A stretch of 41,581 nt of DNA from positions 1 to 41,581 of the forward strand of contig CAZJFH010000044.1 in the NCBI GenBank assembly GCA_964545205.1. The letters run 5' to 3'. Shown here in pieces: positions 25,401 through 34,150 of the stretch; the first letter of the stretch is position 1, and each line of letters starts with the position of its first letter. This DNA is from CAZJFH01 sp964545205 (GTDB taxonomy: Bacteria > Pseudomonadota > Alphaproteobacteria > Rhodospirillales > Magnetospirillaceae). The notes below the pieces were generated by a model that saw only the letters and a program-made list of their open reading frames with translations, made no database searches and was not told where the DNA came from. Both the position numbers and the translations under genes were made by a program.

Positions 25401-25717
25401 GCGAACTGCCGCAGCCGCTCGGGGGTGATGCCCATGTTGGGGATCACGTCCGCCTCGCCGGCCAGCACCGCCGCGTGCACCGCCGCCCAGTCGTCGTAGA
25501 CGCGGTAGGACACCGACAGCCCGGCGCGGGCGGCGACCAGGTCCATCACCTCGACGGCGAAACCGCCGGCGCTGCCGTCCGGGGCCGTCACGTATTGCGG
25601 CGGGAACTGGCGGGGGACGGCCGCCACGACCGTGTCCGGCGCGGCCAAGGCGGCACGGGCCGAAAGCACCTGGAGGGCGAGCGACGAGACCAGAACGAAA
25701 AGCAGACCGGAGCGCAT
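22463..25717 (-). CDS. Sensor histidine kinase with periplasmic solute-binding domain
   Basis: A 1084-aa inner-membrane kinase. A signal sequence (1-26) leads to a periplasmic family-3 solute-binding domain (about 27-245: VVAAVPRQFPPQY, GFAVEVMDLVAARAGL, ADVIPNMGITPERL), then one membrane helix (about 253-276). Cytoplasmic parts are a GAF-like domain (about 300-440), PAS (about 447-570), a Cys-rich GAF (about 580-720), PAS (about 725-850), dimerisation with His853 in GGIGHNFNNML, and ATPase (NLGGNAADALDD, DDGPGMD, FFTTKSVGKGTGMGL). The motif has HNFNN, where HDFNN is usual. No receiver follows, unlike the kinase at 3415. The ligand is probably an amino acid-like small molecule. It lies 93 bases after tamB. 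Confidence 0.9.
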   Translation of the reverse strand: MRSGLLFVLVSSLALQVLSARAALAAPDTVVAAVPRQFPPQYVTAPDGSAGGFAVEVMDLVAARAGLSVSYRVYDDWAAVHAAVLAGEADVIPNMGITPERLRQFAVTRPVETFAVSVFVRDDTADIGGWDDLSGRTVALVPTSVGAALLRDRADVRILALPTYVETLYALISGQADAIVQPEPVTWRVARDGRVDNQLKVVGPPVLEIKRAIAVRAGDPLLARLDTAAAQVVGSPEYAEVFARWYGRPAPFWTAGRTLAAMAALLLFSVAAAVAWRFHSVVRLNRDLESSQRQLRNINGALAALVGCNQALVRAADERELIDVVAFVIGSNLACRAVRIDLVRDDGGMAPAAAWTAAAEPPADAFVLSLLVVAGGERLGIIDLAPEDPNGFAEEELELLYQLADDVAFGIAAWRARAALRDSEQKYRDLIENLTDWVWEVDEDGRYTFASSRVAEMLGYAPHEVIGNSPFDTMPPEEATRVGAAFAEVMARRRPFQRLENLNVAKDGRMVILETSGAPIFDGEGRFRGYRGIDRDVTERHRNEAALKREAEVNAVFAELGRLLLEPVPMSAIAEMILDRGRRLTGSRRGSACHRERRGGAMVCATPGDADLDVDVDLECCGGVEADRVVFANSAGQLCGDRAVERVVSVPVKIAGEPVGRLTFADAARDYERQDLELAERLAVIFGLALRRAWDQTELIESGTKLATVTAAAQDGIVMMDADGRVTFWNDAAARIFGYSAEEMLGRPLHATLAGPEDAAAFERNFVHFRETGRGPNVGTTREVEGWRKDGSRVPVEVSLASARLGDAWTAVATVKDLTERKEAERQRRSVEQQLFQAQKMDALGTVAGGIGHNFNNMLLPVMALTELTIAELPEGHPGRRRLESVLQASRSARDLVARVLTFARRDAPAMEPARLDQVVAEGLELLRTALPPSIELRVSLNEIGRLAMVDRSQIQTVVMNLGGNAADALDDRPGVIEVTLDEVDLDGTEAPGKLPAGRYARLTVRDDGPGMDAETLARIYDPFFTTKSVGKGTGMGLATAQAIVAGHGGAIAVDSRPGAGATFTVHLPLAPTDQPTAPQSELA

Positions 25718-25731
25718 GCCGGAAGGGTAGC

Positions 25732-25750
25732 CTCGCGCGCGCCGCGCGAG
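25732..25750. other. GC hairpin between tamB and the sensor kinase
   Basis: A perfect 8-bp stem (25732-25739 and 25743-25750, CTCGCGCG with CGCGCGAG) with a 3-base loop lies 15 bases upstream of the kinase start, in the 93-base gap after tamB. There is no T-run on the minus strand, so it is not a standard terminator. It may limit read-through or translation of the kinase from a tam transcript. Confidence 0.45.
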
Positions 25751-25810
25751 AATTAATCGAAGGTATGCTTCGCCACGTTCCGTCGGGTCTTCGGTATGCG
25801 GATCCCGACC

Positions 25811-28800
25811 TCAGTAATCGCGCCGCCAGTTCAGGCCGATGCCGCCGCCACCCTTGCGCCCGACCTCGGCCTCGACGCTGAGCCCGCGGCCGAGCTGGCG
25901 CTCGATCGAGACCTGCCCGCCCTCGCCGCCCTCCTCGACGCGGACGAAGGTGTCCTCGTCGAGGTACTTGCCGACCGCGACCCGCGGACTGAGGCCATCC
26001 TCCTCGTCCTCGGCGCCGATCTCCAGCAGGTCGAGGCCCAGCGCCTGGCGGATGTTGCCGATCGGATCGAAGCCGCCGCCGCCGGTCAGCGACGCCGCGG
26101 CGCGGGCGATCTGCACCTGCTGGGCGACGCTGAGCTGGCCGATCTGCTTGCCGAACAGCATGCGGGCCAGAATCTCGTCCTTGGGATAGGACGGCTCGGA
26201 GGCGAGATCGATCGTCGGCGAGGCGGCCGTGCCGGTCACCAGCACCTTGACCGTGAGATCGCGGGCCTGCGACTGGGCCACCACGTCGAGGCGCGGATCG
26301 AGCTTGCGGCCGCCGTCGAACACGATCCTGCTGTCGGCGAGCTGGAAGCTGCGCCCGGCGAAATCGAAGGTGCCGCGCGCCGCCGTCAAGTCGCCGACCA
26401 CCGTCGGCTCCGACAGGGTGCCGCCGATCACCAGGCCGCCGCCCCACACCGAATCGAGTCCCTGGCCGCGCACGAACAGGCGGTCGACCTCGGTTTGGAT
26501 GCTGAGCGAGACGGTCATCGGCGTCTCGACGCCGGGGGCGTCGGTTCCGGGCGCCTCTCCGGGATCGCGCAGCGCGGCGACCTGGCGCCGCCGGTCCTCG
26601 CCGGGGCGGTTGATCTCGACGACCTCCATGGTCGGCACCGAGCCGCCGCCCGGCAGCCGCTGCGAGATGTCGTATTCGGCCGGGCCGATGCTGATCCGTC
26701 CGGTGAGGCCGGCCGCATCGCCGATGCCCTCGAAATCGAGGGCGCCGGCGGCCTGGGCCTGGGCGCCGTCGAGATCGACGACGCGGAAGTCCGACATCCG
26801 CATGGCGACGTCGTAGCCGAGCCCGGCGGCCCCCGACGTGATCGTGCCGTCGGCGACGAGCCGGCCCTTGCGGCGCCCGTCGACGCCTTCGAGACGCAGC
26901 GTGAAGGTCTCGGAATCGGTCGCGGTCAGCCGCGCCTGGACGTCGCGCAGCACGGTTCCGGTCTCGAAGAACTGATAGTAGCCGTCGCGCAGCGTCGCGG
27001 CGCCGTCGACCTGGGGCCTGCCGACCGTGCCGGCGACCTCGATGTCCGCCCGCAGCGTGCCGGCGAAACGATGGCCGGCCAGCGGCAGCGCCTCGCTCAG
27101 GCGCTCGACGTCGCCGTCGGCCACCAGGCTGGCGCGCAAGGCGCCCTCGGCCGGCACGGTCGGGCCGCCCGGGCCGAGGACCAGCGGCACGGTGCCGTCC
27201 AGCGAGGCGGTGAGGCCGCGCGCGCCCGACGCCTCGGCCTGCACCGCCAGCCGGCCGTCCCGCCAGCGCAGGCTGGCCCGGGCGTCGATGCGCTCGCCGG
27301 CGGTGCCGGTGAAGCCGAGGCCGCGGCCCCGCAGCTCGGCGACCGCCTGCGGCTGCGCCACGGTGCCCGACACCCGCACCTCGCCGGCCAGGACGCCGGT
27401 CGCCTTCCGGCCGGGCAGGAAAGCCTCGGCGATCGCCATCGGCATGCGGTCGATGTCGAGCCGGGCGGCGATCTCGTCGCCGGTCAGGCTGCCCGACAGC
27501 GCGACGCGGCCGTCGCCGACGTCGAGAACCGTCGGCGCCAGCCGGTAGCCGTCGGCGGCCAGCACCACCGTCGTCGGCTCGACCAGCCGCGCGGCGATGC
27601 CGGAATCGGCGAAGGTCAGCGCGCGCAGCCGCACGGTCCGGTCGCCGGCGAGCGGGCTCACGACGCCTTCGGCCGCGAGCGCCTGGCCGTCGCCGCCGCC
27701 GGCGTCGAGGTCGAAGGCGATCGACTCGCCGGTGCCCTCGACGGCCAGGTCGGCGGTCGCGAAACGCAGGCCGGCGACGCCGAGATCGCGCGCGGTCATG
27801 CTGGCGCTGCCCGAGGGAGCGGTCGCGACGTCCCGCAGATCGAGCCGGCCCTCGACGGAACCGGCGGCATTGTCGCCGATCACCAGCCCGGCGCCCTCGA
27901 AGGTGCCGGCGAGGTTCTGGCTCCCGCCCTCGCCGTCCAGCGTGGCGTCGACGGTCAGCCGCCCGGCCAGCGGCATGCCGGCCAGCTCGGCCCACGGCGC
28001 GAGGTCGTCGACGGTGCCCGACAGCGTGCCGGTCACGCTGCCCGAGGGCTGCACCACCAGATCGCCGGTGACGCCGCTGGTGCCGGAATAGATCGTCAGC
28101 TCGTTCAGCGCCACCGCCTCGCCGAGCGCGAATCCGGTGCGCATCTCGGCCCGCAGATCGCCGCTGCGCAGCCCCGCCTTGAGGATGCCGGTCGCGGCCG
28201 GCGCCAGTTCGTCGAAGCCCAGCGCGGCGACGACCTGCACCGGCGCCGACGCGGCGGTCGGCCGGCCCTCGGCGCTGACGATGGCGCCGACCGCCGGCGC
28301 GGCGGCGCGGCCGAGGACGTAGCCGGCCGCCGCCGCCTCGCCGCTCAGGCCGTCGACCGCGAGCACCGCGAGGTCGGGAACGCGCAGCCGCCAGCCGAGT
28401 CCGAGATGCGGCGCCATCCGGCCGCCCAGCGCCAGCATCGCGCCGCGGCCGGTCAGCGTCGCGCGCAGGATGGGCACGGCGTCGGGCGAGATCGCCATCT
28501 GGCCGGAGAATTCCGGGCTCGAGCCGAGAAGCTGGTCGACCTGCGCCACGCCGGTGCGGAACCTGGCGGTGGCGCCGACCAGCCCGACCTGCATCCGCGG
28601 CGCCACCAGGTCGCCGCGGATCGCCAGCCGCACCGTGCCGCGGCCGGCGATGTCGAGGCCGGCGAGGTCGGCGAACTGCTCGAGCCGGCGCCCCTGCACC
28701 AGTCCGTGCAGGTCGACGTCGCGGCCCCAGTCGCGGATCACCCCCATCAGGCTGAGCCGGCTGTCGCCGCTGCGCAGCCGCAAATCGGCGACGCGCACCA

Positions 28801-30142
28801 GCGCGCGGGCGTCGTCGACCTGCGCGCTCACGCCGATGTCCAAAGGACCGCCGAGCGGACCCGGCAGGCCCTGGGCGGTGGCGAGCCGGCCGCTGCCGCC
28901 GACCGACCAGGCGCCGCCCTCGTCGGGCGGCAGCCGCCGGACCAGCAGCTCGGCGCCGAGGCCGGTCCACGACAGGCCGGCCGCCGAACCGGCCGCGGAG
29001 GCCACGTCGACCTGCACGACGGGCAGATCCGCCGTGCCGGTCAGCGTACCCTGCATGCGCGCCGGCCCTTCGACCGCCACCCCGGCCAGGGCCGCGAAGC
29101 GGGCGACGTCGCCGGCGTCGAGGCTGAAATTCAGCGCCAGGGTGTCGGCGATGGTGCCGCTGACCGTGGCGACGCCGGATTCGGACTCGACCCGGAAGGA
29201 TTCGATCGCGATCGCCTCGGCGGTGGCCGTCGCCGCGCCGGCGAAGCGGGCCGGCGGCTCGCCGAGCAGGTCGCCGGCGACGGTGCCGGGCAGGCAGGCG
29301 GCGCGGAACAGCCCCTCGCCGCGCACGCCCGCGACCTCGCCGGCGGACAGGGCGACGGTGGCGTCCAGGCAGGTGATCTCGCCGGTGGTCGCCAGCACCG
29401 TGCCGCGCCAGTCCGCGGCCGGCCCCTCGCCGGCGATCCTGATCGCCATCGGCGGCACGCCGCCGCCCGGAACCAGGCGCGCCAGCACGGCGCCGATCGC
29501 CTCGTCGATGGCGACGTCGACCTCGAGCGTGCCGGCGCCGGCGTTCCAGTCGACCAGGGCGTGGCCGCTGGCCGCGACCCCGTCGGTGCGGCGCAGCCGC
29601 AGGTCGACCCGGGCGTCGCCGCCGGTCATGTCGGCGCGTCCCTCGACGCCCAGCGACAGCCGTCGTCCGGCGAGCCGCTCCGAGATCACCAGCTCCGTCT
29701 CCAGCGAATCGACGTCGACGGCGAACGGCAGCCCGGGCAGCGCCCCCTGGTCGGGACCGACCTCGGCGGGCGTCGTGGCCGGCGCCGGCTCGCGCAGCAC
29801 CACGACCTGCTCGGCGGCCAGCCGGTCGGCCGCGAAGGTGCCGGCGAGCAGGCGCGTCGGCGACCAGTCGAGGACGAAGCCGCTCATCTCCAGCCACGGC
29901 CCGGCGTCGTCGGCGACCACCACGCGGCGGGCGCGCAGATCGAGCGGCCAGCCGACCTCGACGCCCTCGACCCGCACCTCGGCATCGGGACCGCCCAGCG
30001 CCGACCCCAGCCGGTCGGCGAGCCAGCGCCCGCCGGGCTCGGTCTGCACGAAGCCCAGGAATCCGAGCGCGGCGACGACGACCAGCGCGACCGGCACCAG
30101 CAGAATGCCGAGCCCGACGAAGAGCGGCTTGCGGAATGTCAT
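25811..30142 (-). CDS. tamB: TamB, inner-membrane translocation and assembly module subunit
   Basis: A 1443-aa AsmA-like protein. One N-terminal membrane anchor (about residues 8-32, FVGLGILLVPVALVVVAALG) is followed by a very long periplasmic region of short beta repeats, alternating hydrophobic residues and Gly, that forms the lipid groove spanning the periplasm. The C-terminal TamB domain (about 1100-1443) ends in the aromatic NWRRDY. TamB with TamA helps place outer-membrane proteins and moves phospholipid. tamA is directly upstream, with 10 bases between, the usual tamAB order. The full length is intact. Confidence 0.94.
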   Translation of the reverse strand: MTFRKPLFVGLGILLVPVALVVVAALGFLGFVQTEPGGRWLADRLGSALGGPDAEVRVEGVEVGWPLDLRARRVVVADDAGPWLEMSGFVLDWSPTRLLAGTFAADRLAAEQVVVLREPAPATTPAEVGPDQGALPGLPFAVDVDSLETELVISERLAGRRLSLGVEGRADMTGGDARVDLRLRRTDGVAASGHALVDWNAGAGTLEVDVAIDEAIGAVLARLVPGGGVPPMAIRIAGEGPAADWRGTVLATTGEITCLDATVALSAGEVAGVRGEGLFRAACLPGTVAGDLLGEPPARFAGAATATAEAIAIESFRVESESGVATVSGTIADTLALNFSLDAGDVARFAALAGVAVEGPARMQGTLTGTADLPVVQVDVASAAGSAAGLSWTGLGAELLVRRLPPDEGGAWSVGGSGRLATAQGLPGPLGGPLDIGVSAQVDDARALVRVADLRLRSGDSRLSLMGVIRDWGRDVDLHGLVQGRRLEQFADLAGLDIAGRGTVRLAIRGDLVAPRMQVGLVGATARFRTGVAQVDQLLGSSPEFSGQMAISPDAVPILRATLTGRGAMLALGGRMAPHLGLGWRLRVPDLAVLAVDGLSGEAAAAGYVLGRAAAPAVGAIVSAEGRPTAASAPVQVVAALGFDELAPAATGILKAGLRSGDLRAEMRTGFALGEAVALNELTIYSGTSGVTGDLVVQPSGSVTGTLSGTVDDLAPWAELAGMPLAGRLTVDATLDGEGGSQNLAGTFEGAGLVIGDNAAGSVEGRLDLRDVATAPSGSASMTARDLGVAGLRFATADLAVEGTGESIAFDLDAGGGDGQALAAEGVVSPLAGDRTVRLRALTFADSGIAARLVEPTTVVLAADGYRLAPTVLDVGDGRVALSGSLTGDEIAARLDIDRMPMAIAEAFLPGRKATGVLAGEVRVSGTVAQPQAVAELRGRGLGFTGTAGERIDARASLRWRDGRLAVQAEASGARGLTASLDGTVPLVLGPGGPTVPAEGALRASLVADGDVERLSEALPLAGHRFAGTLRADIEVAGTVGRPQVDGAATLRDGYYQFFETGTVLRDVQARLTATDSETFTLRLEGVDGRRKGRLVADGTITSGAAGLGYDVAMRMSDFRVVDLDGAQAQAAGALDFEGIGDAAGLTGRISIGPAEYDISQRLPGGGSVPTMEVVEINRPGEDRRRQVAALRDPGEAPGTDAPGVETPMTVSLSIQTEVDRLFVRGQGLDSVWGGGLVIGGTLSEPTVVGDLTAARGTFDFAGRSFQLADSRIVFDGGRKLDPRLDVVAQSQARDLTVKVLVTGTAASPTIDLASEPSYPKDEILARMLFGKQIGQLSVAQQVQIARAAASLTGGGGFDPIGNIRQALGLDLLEIGAEDEEDGLSPRVAVGKYLDEDTFVRVEEGGEGGQVSIERQLGRGLSVEAEVGRKGGGGIGLNWRRDY

Positions 30143-30152
30143 ACGGAACTAT

Positions 30153-31967
30153 CTAGAACGCTTGACCGAAACTCAAATAGACCTGGAACGAATCATCCAC
30201 GTCTTCGCGCGGATTCAACGGCACCGCGATGTCGGCGCGGATCGGCCCTATCCCCGTGTAGTAGCGCACGCCCAGGCCGACGCCCCACCGCAGGTCGCTG
30301 CTGAAGTCGGGATAGCGCTCGTCGTAGACCGAGCCGGCTTCGACGAAGGGCACGAGGCCGATATCGTCCGTCACCTTGACGCGCGCCTCGGTGCCGAAGG
30401 CCAGCAGCGACAGGCCGCCGGTGGGATCGCCGTTGGCGTCGACCGGGCCGGCCATCTGGAAGCCGAACGCCCGCACCGAGCCGCCGCCGCCGGCATAGAA
30501 CCGCTTCTGCGCCGGCACCTGCTCGAGACCGCCGGCGTTCAGGATGGTGCCGACGGCGGCCCAGCCGGCCAGGATCACCGACGGCTCCGCCATCACCTGC
30601 CAGTAGACGCTGTCCTCGGCCTGGATGCGCAGGAAGTCGTCGACCTCGCCGGTGGCGGCGTAGTACGGCGTGAACTCCAGGGTGAAGCGGCCGCCCTCGG
30701 TGGGATCGAGCAGATCGTCGCTGCTGTCGCGGGTCGCCCGCAGCGGCAGGCCGATCAGGGCGAATTCGCGCTCGCGGCCGTGCTCCTCCTCGAAGCTGTA
30801 TTCGAGCGCCAGCGAGGTCGAGACCTTCCAGATGTCGGTCAGCGCCAGCTCGGCGCCGACCGCGGCGAACACGGTCTGGGTGTCGTAGGCCTCGGTCTCG
30901 ACGTCCAGCGCCTCGAGATTGGCGATCAGGTCCCAGTCGACGCCGAAGATGTCGGGCTTGCGGAAGGCGGCGTCGGCGCCGTAGCCGAGGCCGTTGTAGT
31001 GGGCGCCGGTGCGGACCTTCTCGCCGGCGCCCCAGAAGTTGCGGTGCTCCCAGTAGGCCTCGATGCCGAAGCTCTCGTCGGTGCTGTAGGTCAGGCTGCC
31101 GCCGATGGTGCGGTGCTTGCGCTCCTCGAGCTCGATGACGATCGGCAGCCGGCCGCCCTCGTCGACCTGGTCGGCCGGGGTCAGCCGGATGGCGCTGAAC
31201 AGGTCGGTTGCGACCAGGCGCTCGCGCGCCTGCTCCAGCAGCCGCAGGTCGAAGGGCTGGCCGACCGCCCACGGCAGCCGCTTGCGCACGAACCGCGCCT
31301 CGACCTCCTCCAGGCCCTGGATGTCGGCCTCGCCGAAGCGGGCGAACGGGCCGGTGTCGACCAACAGGTTGACGGCGACCGTCAGGCTCTCGTGGTCGAC
31401 GACGACCTGGCGGTCGACGATCTCGGCCAGGGGATGGGCCCGGCGGGCGAAGGCCAGGATCAGTTCGTCCTGCGCCGACAGGATGTCGGCGGTGACGGCC
31501 GGCTGGCCGAGCGCGATCCCCAGCTCGTCCAGAGGAATGATCAGCGGCGCCTCGGACCGGTCGGGGGCGACGCCGCGAACCTCGAAACCGGTCAGCAGGA
31601 ACAGCGGCCCGGGCTGCACCGAGATGGTGACGGCCGGCGGCACCGCCGTTTCGTCAAGGGCGACCTCGACCTCGCCGGCGTAGTAGCCCATCGCCCGCAG
31701 CGCTTCCGAGATCGTCTCGCGATCGTTCTCGACCCGTCGGCGCAGCGCGTCGAGGCTGCCCGGCGGCCGGTCCTGCTGCGAGATCAGCCGCGAGGCCTCG
31801 GCGATGAAGTCGGCCAGCTCGCCTTGGGCGCCCTGCAGATCGACCGTGTAGGCGATGGCGGCGGCGTCGGGCGGCGGCGTTTCCTGCGCGAGCGCGGGCG
31901 CGGCGGCGAGCGCGGCGGCCAGCGCGAGGGCGGCGAGGCGGCGGAGGGGGGCGTGGAGCGGCTTCAT
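30153..31967 (-). CDS. tamA: TamA, Omp85-family outer-membrane protein
   Basis: A 604-aa protein. The start ATG at 31967 (MKPLHAPLRRLAALALAAAL, cleavage after APALA) gives a clean signal peptide, while the longer frame to 32048 does not. POTRA domains occupy about residues 30-270 (e.g. REFERENCE-like block YYAGEVEVALDETAVPP). The C-terminal beta barrel runs from about 290 and contains the lid-lock motif GGGGSVRAFGF (near residue 500) and ends VYLSFGQAF with a terminal Phe, the outer-membrane insertion signal. It is co-transcribed with tamB. Confidence 0.93.
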   Translation of the reverse strand: MKPLHAPLRRLAALALAAALAAAPALAQETPPPDAAAIAYTVDLQGAQGELADFIAEASRLISQQDRPPGSLDALRRRVENDRETISEALRAMGYYAGEVEVALDETAVPPAVTISVQPGPLFLLTGFEVRGVAPDRSEAPLIIPLDELGIALGQPAVTADILSAQDELILAFARRAHPLAEIVDRQVVVDHESLTVAVNLLVDTGPFARFGEADIQGLEEVEARFVRKRLPWAVGQPFDLRLLEQARERLVATDLFSAIRLTPADQVDEGGRLPIVIELEERKHRTIGGSLTYSTDESFGIEAYWEHRNFWGAGEKVRTGAHYNGLGYGADAAFRKPDIFGVDWDLIANLEALDVETEAYDTQTVFAAVGAELALTDIWKVSTSLALEYSFEEEHGREREFALIGLPLRATRDSSDDLLDPTEGGRFTLEFTPYYAATGEVDDFLRIQAEDSVYWQVMAEPSVILAGWAAVGTILNAGGLEQVPAQKRFYAGGGGSVRAFGFQMAGPVDANGDPTGGLSLLAFGTEARVKVTDDIGLVPFVEAGSVYDERYPDFSSDLRWGVGLGVRYYTGIGPIRADIAVPLNPREDVDDSFQVYLSFGQAF

Positions 31968-32082
31968 CGCGCCAATCCTAGCCAAAAGCATTATCCGGCC
32001 CAAGGCTAACCAATTGCCTGTATGGCGGAGGGATGGCCGGCGCGGCAATATGGCGCCGGGACCAGCGACCGGAGGCGAGGCC

Positions 32083-32916
32083 GTGCGGGTTTTTCGCGAC
32101 TACGACCAGGCGGGGCTCGACGCGCAGTACAATCTGCGCCGGCGGGTGCCCGAGCATCCCGAGTTCATCGCCCGCTGGGCGGCCGAAAGCGCCATGGCGC
32201 GCCGCGCCCTGCCCTGCCGGCTCGACCTGCGCTACGGCGACGGGCCGCTGGAGACGCTCGACGTGTTCCCGGCCGCCCATGCCGGGGCGCCGCTGCTGGT
32301 GTTCATCCACGGCGGCTACTGGCGCACGCTGGACAAGGGCGACTTCAGCCTGCTCGCCCCGGCCTGGACCGCCGCCGGCGTCACGCTGGTCTCGATCGAT
32401 TACCCGCTGGCGCCGGCGGCGGCGCTCGACGACATCGTCGCCGCCTGCCGCCGGGCGGTCGACTGGGTGCGCCGGCATGCCCGCGATCTCGGCGGCGATC
32501 CGGCCGCGCTGCACCTCGCCGGCCACTCGGCGGGCGCCCATCTGGCGGCGATGGTGATGACCGAACAGCCGGTCGCCGGCGCCTGCCTGCTGTCCGGCGT
32601 CTACGAGCTGGAGCCGGTTCGGCTGACGCCCTACGTCAACGACGACCTGCGGCTCGACGCCGCCGCCGCCGCCCGCAACAGCCCGATCGCCCTGCGGCCC
32701 GCCGCGCCCTGTCCGCTGCTGGTGGCGGTCGGCGCCGACGAGACCGACGAGTTCGTCCGCCAGAGCCGGGACATGGCGGCGGCCTGGTCGGCCGAGACCT
32801 GCCTGGAACTCCCCGGACGGCACCATTTCTCGGCGGTCGACGCCCTGGCCGACGGCGACGACCCGCTGTTCGGGGCCGTGCTCGACCTCATCGACGGCCG
32901 CCGGCCGCCGGGCTGA
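32083..32916 (+). CDS. Alpha/beta hydrolase, kynurenine formamidase-like
   Basis: A 277-aa cytoplasmic esterase. The best start is GTG at 32083, seven bases after GGAGG; an in-frame ATG at 32050 has no ribosome site. Motifs are the oxyanion block HGGYW (76-80, continuing RTLDKGDFS), nucleophile Ser149 in GHSAG, an acidic residue in GADETDEF (219-223) and His248 in GRHHFS. HGGYWRxLDKxD is typical of the formamidase-like esterases that include kynurenine formamidase, but no other tryptophan-degradation gene is here, so the substrate is uncertain. Its last 29 bases overlap the 3' end of the opposite gene. Confidence 0.85.
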   Translation: MRVFRDYDQAGLDAQYNLRRRVPEHPEFIARWAAESAMARRALPCRLDLRYGDGPLETLDVFPAAHAGAPLLVFIHGGYWRTLDKGDFSLLAPAWTAAGVTLVSIDYPLAPAAALDDIVAACRRAVDWVRRHARDLGGDPAALHLAGHSAGAHLAAMVMTEQPVAGACLLSGVYELEPVRLTPYVNDDLRLDAAAAARNSPIALRPAAPCPLLVAVGADETDEFVRQSRDMAAAWSAETCLELPGRHHFSAVDALADGDDPLFGAVLDLIDGRRPPG

Positions 32917-34150
32917 CCGGCTTCTTGCCGGGCGCAGGCGGCGGCGCCAGCGGATCCTGCCATTTCATCGGGCAGGCGGCGGCGTGCGGGTCGCGGTGTT
33001 CCTTGAGCAGCACCAGCCGCATCTCGTTGCCGATGCGGCCCGACGGCGTGCGCACCGTCTGCAACAGGTACCAGTTCTGGGCCGGGAAGTGATTGCCGCT
33101 GAACCGGAACCAGCCGCGCACCGAATCGAACTCGGCGCGGCGCAGGCCGGCGCGGAACGCCTCGACCGGGTCCTTCGGCGCGTCCTCGCCCATGGAGTGG
33201 CGCCACGCCGCGTCGAGCAGGCGGGCGGCGTCGTATCCGTAGGCGGCGTAGATGCTGGGCGTGCGGCCGTAGGCGCTCTCGAAATCGGCCACCATGCGCT
33301 GGTTGGCCGGCACCTCGATGTCCTCGACCCAGGGGGCGACGGCGATGGCGTTGACGGCGGCGTCGCCGGCGGCGGCGGTGTGCGGCTGGTCGAGGAAGCT
33401 GCCGGGCGCGAAGATCGCCACGCGCTGGTTCAGCCCGCGCGCCACGTACTGGCGCAGATAGTTGACGCCGAGCCCGGCGCCGAGCAGCGAATAGACGGCG
33501 TCGAGCTCGCCGGCGGCGCGGTCGACCGGCACCAGCAGCGGCGCGAAGGCCATGGTCCCGCCGGGCACCAGGGTCTCGCCGACGATCTCGCCGGCGTGAT
33601 AGGCGCGGAAGATCTCGGCCCCGGCGCGCCCGGACTCGGTGTCCGGGATCACCAGCCAGACGCGGCGGTAGCCGACCTCGCCGAAGTAGCGGGCGATGGC
33701 CGCCTGCTCGGCGCGGCGGTGCGGGGCCAGGGAAAACAGGAACGGGCTGCAGCCGGCCTCGGCCAGCGCCACCGGGCTTTCGCTGACCGCCAGCACGAAG
33801 GCGCCGGCCGCGGTCGCCGCCCCGGCGGCGGCGGCGTTCGCCTCGGGCGCGGCGCTGGCGAGCACGAACAGCCTCACGCCTTCCGCCAGCATGCGCCGGG
33901 TTTCCGCCAGCGCCGCCCCGGCGTCGCGGCCGACGTCGACCGGCACCGCCTCGACCTGCACGCCGGCGAAGCGCCCCGTGAGCTCCGAGAGCACCAGCTC
34001 GAACCCGTCCAGGGCGTCGCGCCCCACCGTGGCGCCGACGCCGGAAAAGGTGCCGAGAAAGCCGATCGGCACCGGATCGGCGGCACGCGCCGACGGCGAC
34101 CACAGCAGCAGCGGCAGCAACAGCAGGATCGCGAGCCGGCGCACGGTCAT
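32888..34150 (-). CDS. Orphan branched-chain-type ABC solute-binding protein
   Basis: A 420-aa exported protein. The signal peptide (MTVRRLAILLLLPLLLW to ARA, about 1-23) is followed by DPVPIGFLGTFSGVGATVGRD, the opening of the leucine-type binding fold, then DALDGFELVLSEL, SYRRVWLVIPDT-like second-lobe start, and AAYGYDAARLLDAAW near the end. The last 30 residues are Pro/Lys-rich. The family delivers ligands to ABC importers, but no permease or ATPase is nearby. The start overlaps the tex stop by four bases (ATGA), so it is coupled to tex. It could be a sensor or binding subunit for a distant transporter. Confidence 0.82.
   Translation of the reverse strand: MTVRRLAILLLLPLLLWSPSARAADPVPIGFLGTFSGVGATVGRDALDGFELVLSELTGRFAGVQVEAVPVDVGRDAGAALAETRRMLAEGVRLFVLASAAPEANAAAAGAATAAGAFVLAVSESPVALAEAGCSPFLFSLAPHRRAEQAAIARYFGEVGYRRVWLVIPDTESGRAGAEIFRAYHAGEIVGETLVPGGTMAFAPLLVPVDRAAGELDAVYSLLGAGLGVNYLRQYVARGLNQRVAIFAPGSFLDQPHTAAAGDAAVNAIAVAPWVEDIEVPANQRMVADFESAYGRTPSIYAAYGYDAARLLDAAWRHSMGEDAPKDPVEAFRAGLRRAEFDSVRGWFRFSGNHFPAQNWYLLQTVRTPSGRIGNEMRLVLLKEHRDPHAAACPMKWQDPLAPPPAPGKKPVSPAAGGRR

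Noticed and set aside
22161..29897. A 2578-codon open frame on the minus strand overlapping the kinase and tamB
   Set aside because: It is in another frame across two well-supported genes; its translation is almost all Arg, Ala, Gly, Pro, as expected for a shadow frame in GC-rich DNA.
25796..32009. Long plus-strand frames opposite tamB and tamA (1502 and 1179 codons)
   Set aside because: Low-complexity translations with no motifs; the opposite strand encodes clear TamA and TamB.
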